Below are positions 1 through 7,204 of a stretch of 57,016 bases of DNA, piece by piece. Under the pieces are notes generated by a model. The model made no database searches and had not been told where the DNA came from. It worked only from the letters and a program-made list of their open reading frames with translations. The position numbers and the translations under genes are program-made. The stretch's first letter is position 1. Every line of letters begins with the position of its first letter. Source of the stretch: Enterobacter wuhouensis (GTDB taxonomy: Bacteria > Pseudomonadota > Gammaproteobacteria > Enterobacterales > Enterobacteriaceae); NCBI RefSeq assembly GCF_004331265.1, contig NZ_SJOO01000017.1:1-57016 (forward strand). The letters run 5' to 3'.

Positions 1-1427
1 AGCTGCTCGCCGTTGCTCGCAATCACCTGCTTATACCAGTCGAATGATTTCTTCTTGCTGCGGTTCAGCGTGCCGTTCCCTTCGTTGTCTTTATCGACAA
101 AGATAAAGCCGTAGCGTTTTTTCATTTCGCCGGTTCCGGCAGAGACCAGGTCGATACAGCCCCACGGCGTATAGCCCATCAGGTCAACACCGTCTTCCAC
201 CACCGCTTTTTTCATCTCGCTGATGTGCGCGGCGAGGTAGTCAATGCGGTACTGGTCGTTCACCGTGCCGTCGCTCTCCTGCACGTCGATCGCGCCGAAG
301 CCGTTCTCAACGATAAACAGCGGCAGCTGGTAGTGATCCCAGAACCAGTTGAGGGAGTAGCGCAGCCCCACCGGATCAATCTGCCAGCCCCAGTCGGATT
401 TCTGCACGTATGGGTTAGAGACCAGACTCTTGCTCTCGTCGTAATCCAGCCGCGGGTTGTCCGGCGTCGCCTTGGTAGCGAAGGACATATAGTAGCTGAA
501 CCCGATGTAGTCCACGCAGCCCTGCATCAGCGCCGCTTTATCTTCTTCGGTGATATCCAGCGCGAAGCCGCGACGCTCGAAGTAGTTGAGCAGATGCTGC
601 GGATACTTGCCGCGCACGTGCACGTCGGTGAACCAGTAGCGGCGGTGCATGGCGTTCATCGCCATCATCATGTCGTCTGGCGCGCAGGTCAGCGGATAGA
701 TTGGGCACATGGCGATCATGCAGCCGATCTGCAGCGACGGGTTAATCTCGCGCCCCGCTTTTACCGCCAGGGCGCTGGCCACCAGCTCGTAGTGCGCGGC
801 CTGGAACATTACCGGCTCGCGGTCTTCGCCCGGCGCGTACTTGAGCCCGGAGTTGGTGAACGGGGCAAAGTCTTCGTGGAAGTTAGCCTGGTTATTGATC
901 TCGTTAAAGGTCATCCAGTACTTCACCTTGTGCTGGTAGCGCTGGAACACCACTTTTGCGAAACGCACGAAGAAGTCGATCAGCTTACGGTTGCGCCAGC
1001 CGCCGTATTCGGTGACCAGGTGGAACGGCATCTCAAAGTGGGAAAGGGTAATAACCGGTTCGATACCGTGCTTCAGGCATTCGTCGAACAGATCGTCATA
1101 GAATTTCAGGCCAGCCTCGTTCGGCTCCAGCTCGTCGCCCTTCGGGAAAATACGCGTCCAGGCAATAGAAGTACGGAAACATTTGAAGCCCATCTCGGCA
1201 AAGAGTTTGATGTCTTCTTTATAGCGATGGTAGAAGTCGATGGCTTCGTGGTTAGGGTAATTTTTCCCCTGCAGTACGCCGTTGGTGATTTCACGCGGCA
1301 CGCCGTGCGCGCCGGCGGTCATGACGTCGGCAACGCTAACGCCTTTTCCGCCCTCTTTCCAGCCGCCTTCGAGCTGATGCGCGGCAACGGCACCACCCCA
1401 CAGAAAACCTGCTTTAAATCCTGACAT
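1..1427 (-). CDS. 6-phospho-beta-glucosidase, GH1 family, BglA-like (3' end cut by window edge)
   Basis: Hydrolyses phosphorylated beta-glucosides in the cytoplasm after PTS uptake. Reading leftward from the ATG at 1427 the frame is open to the window edge (about 475 codons). The protein starts MSGFKAGFLWGGAVAAHQ and the last visible residues are KQVIASNGEQL, the normal family C-terminus, so only a few codons are missing. Both catalytic glutamates are visible: acid/base in TFNEIN and nucleophile in FIVENGFG. It resembles E. coli BglA (GAHGVPREIT, KCFRTSIAWTRIFPKGDE) more than AscB. A GAGGGAAAG ribosome-binding site precedes the start. In E. coli upp occupies this side of purM, so the gene looks like an insertion there. 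Two AscG-like operators lie upstream. The exact substrate cannot be told. Confidence 0.93.
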   Translation of the reverse strand, partial: MSGFKAGFLWGGAVAAHQLEGGWKEGGKGVSVADVMTAGAHGVPREITNGVLQGKNYPNHEAIDFYHRYKEDIKLFAEMGFKCFRTSIAWTRIFPKGDELEPNEAGLKFYDDLFDECLKHGIEPVITLSHFEMPFHLVTEYGGWRNRKLIDFFVRFAKVVFQRYQHKVKYWMTFNEINNQANFHEDFAPFTNSGLKYAPGEDREPVMFQAAHYELVASALAVKAGREINPSLQIGCMIAMCPIYPLTCAPDDMMMAMNAMHRRYWFTDVHVRGKYPQHLLNYFERRGFALDITEEDKAALMQGCVDYIGFSYYMSFATKATPDNPRLDYDESKSLVSNPYVQKSDWGWQIDPVGLRYSLNWFWDHYQLPLFIVENGFGAIDVQESDGTVNDQYRIDYLAAHISEMKKAVVEDGVDLMGYTPWGCIDLVSAGTGEMKKRYGFIFVDKDNEGNGTLNRSKKKSFDWYKQVIASNGEQ

Positions 1428-1471
1428 TCGCTTTCCCTCATTCTGCGTTATTTTCTGCAAAAACAGTTACA

Positions 1472-1483
1472 GAAACCGGTTTC
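1472..1483. promoter_or_regulatory. LacI/AscG-type operator, proximal copy
   Basis: Perfect 12-bp palindrome GAAACCGGTTTC inside AGAAACCGGTTTCA. It matches the TGAAACCGGTTTCA type of site described for AscG, the LacI-family repressor of the E. coli asc beta-glucoside operon. It lies 45 bp upstream of the beta-glucosidase start, just downstream of the candidate -10, where a repressor would block transcription. Confidence 0.72.
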
Positions 1484-1489
1484 AGTCCA

Positions 1490-1518
1490 ATGATGTGTAA
1501 AGGGGCTCTGCGTTGCAA
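1490..1518 (-). promoter_or_regulatory. Candidate promoter of the beta-glucosidase gene
   Basis: On the minus strand, TTGCAA (1518-1513) and CATCAT (1495-1490) are separated by 17 bp; each matches the sigma-70 hexamers at 4 of 6 positions. It sits between the two GAAACCGGTTTC operators. This is a weak sequence-only prediction. Confidence 0.35.
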
Positions 1519-1528
1519 GCAGTTCACC

Positions 1529-1540
1529 GAAACCGGTTTC
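1529..1540. promoter_or_regulatory. LacI/AscG-type operator, distal copy
   Basis: Second exact copy of GAAACCGGTTTC, centred 57 bp from the first copy. It lies upstream of the candidate -35 of the leftward gene. Paired identical operators of this spacing fit looping or cooperative binding by a tetrameric LacI-family repressor (inference). Confidence 0.7.
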
Positions 1541-1615
1541 ATTTTCGTGAACGGAGTCAAGTTTGGCGGCCTGCGTCCGTGCGAAAGAAAAAAAACACGC
1601 GCGCCGAGAATAGGC

Positions 1616-1644
1616 TCGCAAACGTTTGCCTGGACTGTTAGAAT
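1616..1644 (+). promoter_or_regulatory. purMN promoter with PurR box
   Basis: TCGCAAACGTTTGCCT (1616-1631) is a near-perfect PurR operator (consensus ACGCAAACGTTTNCGT) with core GCAAACGTTTGC. A -10 candidate TAGAAT lies at 1639-1644, so the box covers the -35 region, which fits repression of purMN by PurR with hypoxanthine or guanine. Confidence 0.85.
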
Positions 1645-1692
1645 TGCGCCGATTTTTCTTACTAGCTATGCAATCGCGTGGGGATTTAAGCC

Positions 1693-2730
1693 GTGACCAA
1701 CAAAACTTCTCTCAGCTACAAAGATGCCGGTGTTGATATTGACGCAGGTAATGCGCTGGTTGACCGAATCAAAGGTGTGGTGAAAAAAACCCGCCGCCCT
1801 GAAGTGATGGGTGGTCTGGGTGGATTCGGCGCACTGTGCGCGCTGCCGCAAAAATATCGTGAACCTGTTCTGGTCTCGGGAACTGACGGTGTTGGCACCA
1901 AGCTGCGCCTGGCGATGGATCTTAAGCGTCACGACACCATCGGTATCGATCTGGTGGCGATGTGCGTGAACGACCTGGTGGTACAGGGCGCTGAGCCGCT
2001 GTTCTTCCTCGACTACTACGCGACCGGCAAACTGGACGTGGATACCGCTGCCAGCGTGATTAACGGTATCGCCGAAGGCTGTCTGCAGTCCGGCTGTGCG
2101 CTGGTGGGCGGCGAAACCGCTGAAATGCCGGGCATGTACCACGGCGAAGATTATGACGTCGCGGGCTTCTGCGTCGGCGTGGTAGAAAAATCAGAAATTA
2201 TCGACGGCAGCAAAGTGGCTGACGGCGATGTGCTGGTTGCGCTGGCCTCCAGCGGCCCGCACTCCAACGGCTACTCCCTGGTGCGTAAAATCCTTGAAGT
2301 GAGCGGCTGCGACCCGCAGACCACCGAGCTTGACGGTAAACCGCTGGCCGATCACCTGCTGGCCCCGACCCGCATCTACGTGAAAAATATTCTGGAGCTG
2401 ATCGAGAACGTTGACGTTCATGCTATTGCCCACCTGACCGGCGGCGGCTTCTGGGAAAACATCCCGCGCGTGCTGCCGGACAACACCCAGGCGGTGATCG
2501 ACGAATCCTCATGGCAGTGGCCGTCCGTCTTCCACTGGCTGCAGACCGCGGGCAACGTCAGCTCTCACGAAATGTACCGCACCTTTAACTGCGGCGTGGG
2601 CATGCTGATTGCCCTGCCAGCAGACGAAGCGGACAAAGCGGTTAAGTTCCTGAATGAAAAAGGTGAAAACGCGTGGAAAATCGGTACGATTAAAGCTTCC
2701 GATTCCGAACAGCGTGTGGTCATCGAATGA
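1693..2730 (+). CDS. purM: Phosphoribosylformylglycinamidine cyclo-ligase (AIR synthetase)
   Basis: Catalyses the ATP-dependent ring closure of FGAM to aminoimidazole ribotide, step five of de novo purine synthesis. The 345-residue protein equals the E. coli length and is almost identical over TSLSYKDAGVDIDAGNAL, the GTDGVGTKL segment, GGETAEMPGMYHGEDYD and the C-terminus SEQRVVIE. The start is GTG at 1693, giving the TNKTSLSY N-terminus expected for PurM. It is first in a purMN operon, overlapping purN by 4 bp (ATGA), and is preceded by a PurR box and a -10. Confidence 0.98.
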   Translation: MTNKTSLSYKDAGVDIDAGNALVDRIKGVVKKTRRPEVMGGLGGFGALCALPQKYREPVLVSGTDGVGTKLRLAMDLKRHDTIGIDLVAMCVNDLVVQGAEPLFFLDYYATGKLDVDTAASVINGIAEGCLQSGCALVGGETAEMPGMYHGEDYDVAGFCVGVVEKSEIIDGSKVADGDVLVALASSGPHSNGYSLVRKILEVSGCDPQTTELDGKPLADHLLAPTRIYVKNILELIENVDVHAIAHLTGGGFWENIPRVLPDNTQAVIDESSWQWPSVFHWLQTAGNVSSHEMYRTFNCGVGMLIALPADEADKAVKFLNEKGENAWKIGTIKASDSEQRVVIE

Positions 2731-3368
2731 AAAACATCGTGGTGCTCATTTCCGGCAACGGAAGCAATTTGCAGGCAATCATAGACGCCTGCAAGCAGAA
2801 GAAAATCAATGGCACCATTCGGGCAGTATTCAGCAACAAGGCCGACGCGTTCGGCCTTGAGCGCGCGCGGGAAGCGAATATTCCCGCGCACGCGCTGGAA
2901 GCCAGCCAGTTCGCCGGGCGTGAGGCCTTTGACCGCGAGCTGGTTCTGGAAATTGATGCGTACGCGCCGGACGTGGTGGTGCTGGCCGGCTATATGCGTA
3001 TTCTTAGCCCGGCATTTGTCAAACACTACGCCGGTCGACTGCTGAATATCCACCCTTCCCTGCTGCCGAAATATCCCGGCCTGCACACCCACCGTCAGGT
3101 GCTGGAAAACGGCGACGAAGAGCACGGTACTTCCGTGCATTTCGTTACCGACGAGCTCGACGGCGGCCCGGTTATTCTGCAGGCGAAAGTGCCGGTCTTT
3201 GATGGCGACAACGAAGACGACGTAACCGAACGCGTGCAGGCTCAGGAGCACGCCATTTACCCGCTGGTGGTCAGCTGGTTTGTCGACGGACGTCTTGAGA
3301 TGCGCGACGGCGCTGCCTGGCTGGACGGCGTTAAGCTTCCACCGCAGGGCTATGCGGCTGACGAGTAG
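2727..3368 (+). CDS. purN: Phosphoribosylglycinamide formyltransferase 1 (GAR transformylase)
   Basis: Transfers the formyl group of 10-formyl-tetrahydrofolate to GAR, step three of purine synthesis. The protein has 213 residues, the usual length. The nucleotide-binding start VVLISGNGSNLQAIIDAC and the catalytic segment NIHPSLLPKYPGLHTH (Asn and His) are present, followed by the Asp-containing DELDGGPVI. Its ATG overlaps the purM stop by 4 bp, implying translational coupling. A palindromic repeat begins 10 bp after its stop. Confidence 0.98.
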   Translation: MKNIVVLISGNGSNLQAIIDACKQKKINGTIRAVFSNKADAFGLERAREANIPAHALEASQFAGREAFDRELVLEIDAYAPDVVVLAGYMRILSPAFVKHYAGRLLNIHPSLLPKYPGLHTHRQVLENGDEEHGTSVHFVTDELDGGPVILQAKVPVFDGDNEDDVTERVQAQEHAIYPLVVSWFVDGRLEMRDGAAWLDGVKLPPQGYAADE

Positions 3369-3378
3369 TTTGTTTGAA

Positions 3379-3450
3379 TTGCCCGGCGGCGCTTCGCTTG
3401 CGCGGGCCTACGGTTCCGTAGGTCGTGGTAAGCGCAGCGCCACCCGACAA
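3379..3450. repeat. Palindromic intergenic repeat (REP/BIME-like)
   Basis: An imperfect inverted repeat of about 72 bp opens with TTGCCCGGCGGCGCTTCGCTT and closes with AAGCGCAGCGCCACCCGACAA, with a perfect CCTACGG-TT-CCGTAGG core at 3407-3422. This is the look of the dispersed palindromes common after genes in Enterobacter and Klebsiella. Here it separates purMN from ppk and may stabilise the purMN 3' end. Confidence 0.7.
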
Positions 3451-3514
3451 TCCCTTCTCCAACCCTCTAAAATCCCCAACAAAAAAAATAACTGTCATAC
3501 TTTTCTGGCACTGT

Positions 3515-3544
3515 TGGACATATCGTGGAAATGCTCGCCATAAT
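3515..3544 (+). promoter_or_regulatory. Candidate ppk-ppx promoter
   Basis: TGGACA (3515-3520) and CATAAT (3539-3544) are 18 bp apart, each a 5 of 6 match to sigma-70 hexamers, giving a leader of about 45 nt to the ppk ATG. Just upstream CTGTCAT (3492) and CTGGCAC (3505) resemble two Pho-box half sites but with 13 rather than 11 bp periodicity, so PhoB control is only weakly suggested. Confidence 0.5.
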
Positions 3545-3597
3545 AAGGACGAGACGGATTTACCACGTCCTGTGATTGAACTGGAGTGTGAGCTGTA

Positions 3598-5658
3598 ATG
3601 GGTCAGGAAAAGTTATATATCGAGAAAGAGCTAAGCTGGTTAGCATTTAACGAGCGTGTACTCCAGGAAGCGGCAGACAAAAGTAACCCGCTGATTGAGC
3701 GTATGCGTTTTTTGGGTATTTATTCCAACAACCTGGATGAATTCTACAAGGTTCGCTTTGCCGAACTGAAGCGGCGGATCATCATCAGCGAAGAGCAGGG
3801 TTTAAATTCCCACTCGCGCCATCTGCTTGGAAAAATCCAGTCTCGCGTAATGAAAGCCGATCAGGAGTTTGATGGCCTCTACAACGAGCTGCTGCTGGAA
3901 ATGGCGCGTAATCAAATCTTCCTGATTAACGAACGCCAGCTCTCCGTTAACCAACAGACCTGGCTGCGCCACTACTTCAAACACTACCTGCGCCAGCACA
4001 TCACCCCTATTCTGATCAATCGCGAAACCGACCTCGTGCAGTTCCTGAAGGACGATTACACCTATCTGGCGGTGGAAATCATTCGCGGTGAGAACATTAG
4101 CTACGCGCTGCTGGAAATTCCGTCCGATAAGGTTCCGCGCTTTGTGAACCTGCCGCCGGAAACGCCCCGTCGCCGCAAGCCGATGATCCTGCTGGATAAC
4201 ATTCTGCGCTACTGTCTGGACGACATTTTCAAAGGCTTCTTCGACTACGACGCGTTAAACGCCTACTCGATGAAGATGACCCGTGACGCCGAATATGACC
4301 TGGTGCACGAGATGGAAGCCAGCATGATGGAGCTGATGTCGTCCAGCCTCAAGCAGCGCCTGACCGCTGAGCCGGTGCGCTTCGTCTATCAGCGCGATAT
4401 GCCGGACGCGATGGTCGAAATGCTGCGCGATAAGCTGACCATCTCCCGCTACGATTCGATTATTCCCGGCGGGCGCTACCACAACTTTAAGGACTTTATT
4501 GGCTTCCCGAACGTCGGCAAGGCCAATCTGGTGAATAAACCGCTGCCGCGACTGCGCCATATCTGGTTCGATAAGTTCCGCAACGGATTCGACGCCATCC
4601 GCGAGCGCGACGTCCTGCTCTACTATCCGTACCATACGTTTGAACACGTGCTGGAGCTGCTGCGCCAGGCCTCGTTCGACCCGAACGTGCTGGCGATCAA
4701 AATCAACATCTACCGCGTGGCAAAAGATTCCCGCATCATCGATGCGATGATCCACGCGGCGCATAACGGCAAGAAAGTCACCGTGGTGGTTGAGCTGCAG
4801 GCGCGCTTTGACGAAGAGGCCAACATCCACTGGGCGCGCCGCCTGACCGAAGCCGGCGTTCACGTGATCTTCTCCGCGCCGGGGCTGAAAATTCACGCCA
4901 AGCTGTTCCTGATCTCCCGTAAGGAGGGTGACGACGTGGTGCGTTACGCCCACATTGGTACCGGGAACTTTAACGAGAAAACCGCGCGCATCTATACCGA
5001 CTACTCGCTGCTGACCGCCGATGCGCGTATCACCAACGAAGTGCGTCGGGTGTTTAACTTCATCGAGAATCCGTATCGTCCGGTGAGCTTCGACTATCTG
5101 CTGGTGTCGCCGCAGAACTCACGCCGCCTGCTGTACGATATGATCGACAAAGAGATCGCCAATGCCCAGAAAGGGTTGTCTTCCGGCATTACCCTGAAGC
5201 TCAACAACCTGGTCGACAAAGGGCTGGTAGACAGGCTGTATGCCGCTTCCGGCTCCGGCGTGCCGGTCAACCTGCTGATCCGCGGCATGTGTTCGCTGAT
5301 CCCCGAACTGGAAGGCATCAGCGACAATATTCGCGTCATTAGCATCGTTGACCGCTATCTGGAGCATGACCGGGTCTATATTTTCGATAACGCTGGCGAT
5401 AAACAGGTTTATCTCTCTTCCGCAGACTGGATGACGCGCAACATTGATTACCGAATTGAAGTTGCAACCCCGCTGCTGGACCCGCGTCTGAAGCAGCGGA
5501 TCCTGGACATTATCGAAATACTGTTTAGCGATACGGTGAAAGCACGCTATATCGACAAAGAACTCAGTAACCGCTACGTGCCGCGCGGCAACCGCCGCAA
5601 AGTGCGGTCACAGCTGGCGATTTACGACTATATCAAATCACTCGAGCAACCCGATTAA
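3598..5658 (+). CDS. ppk: Polyphosphate kinase 1
   Basis: Polymerises the terminal phosphate of ATP into inorganic polyphosphate; membrane-associated in E. coli. The protein has 686 residues, about two fewer than E. coli, and begins MGQEKLYIEKELSWLAFN. The autophosphorylated histidine is His433 in KIHAKLF and the second catalytic histidine is His590 in LEHDRVY. The order is N-terminal domain, head domain, then two phospholipase D-like C-terminal domains. It ends three bases before ppx, forming the usual ppk-ppx operon in which synthesis and degradation are co-transcribed. Confidence 0.98.
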   Translation: MGQEKLYIEKELSWLAFNERVLQEAADKSNPLIERMRFLGIYSNNLDEFYKVRFAELKRRIIISEEQGLNSHSRHLLGKIQSRVMKADQEFDGLYNELLLEMARNQIFLINERQLSVNQQTWLRHYFKHYLRQHITPILINRETDLVQFLKDDYTYLAVEIIRGENISYALLEIPSDKVPRFVNLPPETPRRRKPMILLDNILRYCLDDIFKGFFDYDALNAYSMKMTRDAEYDLVHEMEASMMELMSSSLKQRLTAEPVRFVYQRDMPDAMVEMLRDKLTISRYDSIIPGGRYHNFKDFIGFPNVGKANLVNKPLPRLRHIWFDKFRNGFDAIRERDVLLYYPYHTFEHVLELLRQASFDPNVLAIKINIYRVAKDSRIIDAMIHAAHNGKKVTVVVELQARFDEEANIHWARRLTEAGVHVIFSAPGLKIHAKLFLISRKEGDDVVRYAHIGTGNFNEKTARIYTDYSLLTADARITNEVRRVFNFIENPYRPVSFDYLLVSPQNSRRLLYDMIDKEIANAQKGLSSGITLKLNNLVDKGLVDRLYAASGSGVPVNLLIRGMCSLIPELEGISDNIRVISIVDRYLEHDRVYIFDNAGDKQVYLSSADWMTRNIDYRIEVATPLLDPRLKQRILDIIEILFSDTVKARYIDKELSNRYVPRGNRRKVRSQLAIYDYIKSLEQPD

Positions 5659-5661
5659 CCT

Positions 5662-7200
5662 ATGCCGATAAATGATAAGACCCCACGACCGCAGGAGTTC
5701 GCCGCGGTCGATCTTGGCTCTAACAGTTTCCACATGGTCATCGCCCGTGAGGTGGATGGCGCAATGCAGATCATTGGCCGTCTCAAGCAGCGCGTGCATC
5801 TGGCCGATGGCCTGGACGCGCGCGGCATGCTCAGCGAAGAGGCCATGGAGCGGGGCCTGAACTGCCTGTCCCTGTTTGCGGAACGCCTGCAGGGCTTCTC
5901 GCCGTCCAGCGTCTGTATCGTCGGTACCCATACGCTGCGCCAGGCGCTGAACGCGCCGGAGTTCCTCAAGCGTGCGGAAAAGGTTATCCCTTATCCGATT
6001 GAGATCATCTCCGGTAACGAAGAAGCGCGTCTGATTTTTATGGGCGTGGAGCATACGCAGCCGGAAAAAGGCCGCAAGCTGGTGATCGATATCGGCGGTG
6101 GTTCAACTGAGCTGGTTATCGGCGAGGACTTCGAGCCGCGCCTGGTGGAAAGCCGCCGCATGGGCTGCGTCAGCTTCGCGCAGATGTACTTCCCTGGGGG
6201 AGCGATTACTCGCGAAAACTTCCAGCGCGCGCGCATGGCGGCGGTACAAAAACTGGAAAATCTGGCCTGGCAGTATCGTATTCAGGGCTGGAACGTTGCG
6301 CTGGGCGCATCGGGTTCGATTAAAGCCGCGCACGAAGTGCTGCTGGCGATGGGTGAGAAAGACGGAATTATTACCCCTGAACGCCTGGTCCTGCTCACCG
6401 AAGAAGTGCTGAAGCACAAGAGCTTCGACGCCCTGAGCCTGCCGGGTCTTTCCGATGAGCGGAAATCGGTGTTCGTGCCGGGGCTGGCGATCCTCTGCGG
6501 CGTGTTTGACGCGCTGGCGATTAAGGAGCTGCGGCTTTCCGACGGCGCGCTGCGCGAAGGCGTGCTGTACGAGATGGAAGGCCGTTTCCGTCATCAGGAT
6601 ATTCGCAGCCGCACCGCGCAAAGCCTGGCAAACCAGTACAACATCGACCGCGAGCAGGCGAAGCGCGTCCTGGAAACCACCGTCCAGATGTACGATCAGT
6701 GGCAGGAACAGAATCCTAAGCTGGCGCATCCCCAGCTTGCCGCCCTGCTGAAATGGGCTGCAATGCTGCACGAAGTGGGCCTGAACATTAACCACAGCGG
6801 GATGCATCGCCATTCGGCCTACATTCTGCAAAACAGCGATCTGCCCGGCTTCAACCAGGAGCAGCAAACCATGATGGCCACGCTGGTGCGTTACCACCGC
6901 AAAGCCATCAAGCTCGACGACCTGCCGCGCTTTACGCTGTTTAAGAAAAAGCAGTTCCTGCCGCTTATCCAGCTGCTGCGTCTCGGCGTGCTGCTGAATA
7001 ATCAACGCCAGGCGACGACCACGCCGCCTACGCTGAAGCTGAAAACCGACGATCACCACTGGACGCTGAGCTTCCCGCACGACTGGTTCAGCCAGAACGC
7101 GCTGGTACTGCTGGATCTGGAAAAAGAGCAGCAGTACTGGGAAGCCGTTACCGGCTGGCTGCTGAAGATTGAAGAAGAGAGTTCAGACGTCGCGGCGTAA
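5662..7200 (+). CDS. ppx: Exopolyphosphatase
   Basis: Removes terminal phosphates from long-chain polyphosphate. The 512-residue protein has the ASKHA-fold start EFAAVDLGSNSFHMVIA, the second phosphate loop VIDIGGGSTELVIG, the catalytic glutamate segment ISGNEEARLIF, and an HD-like C-terminal half (AAMLHEVGLNINHSG). The start ATG is 3 bp after the ppk stop with no independent promoter seen, so expression depends on the ppk transcript. It converges with pdeF, only four bases separating the stops. Confidence 0.97.
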   Translation: MPINDKTPRPQEFAAVDLGSNSFHMVIAREVDGAMQIIGRLKQRVHLADGLDARGMLSEEAMERGLNCLSLFAERLQGFSPSSVCIVGTHTLRQALNAPEFLKRAEKVIPYPIEIISGNEEARLIFMGVEHTQPEKGRKLVIDIGGGSTELVIGEDFEPRLVESRRMGCVSFAQMYFPGGAITRENFQRARMAAVQKLENLAWQYRIQGWNVALGASGSIKAAHEVLLAMGEKDGIITPERLVLLTEEVLKHKSFDALSLPGLSDERKSVFVPGLAILCGVFDALAIKELRLSDGALREGVLYEMEGRFRHQDIRSRTAQSLANQYNIDREQAKRVLETTVQMYDQWQEQNPKLAHPQLAALLKWAAMLHEVGLNINHSGMHRHSAYILQNSDLPGFNQEQQTMMATLVRYHRKAIKLDDLPRFTLFKKKQFLPLIQLLRLGVLLNNQRQATTTPPTLKLKTDDHHWTLSFPHDWFSQNALVLLDLEKEQQYWEAVTGWLLKIEEESSDVAA

Positions 7201-7204
7201 GCGC

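Noticed and set aside
225..1424. 399-residue open frame on the plus strand
   Set aside because: Antisense to the BglA-like gene; no recognisable domains. It arises from the GC-rich third codon positions of the real gene.
3492..3511. Possible Pho box before ppk
   Set aside because: Half sites CTGTCAT and CTGGCAC are present but spaced 13 bp instead of 11, so PhoB binding is not supported enough to be a feature.
6103..7080. 325-residue minus-strand frame
   Set aside because: Antisense to ppx; no domain features.
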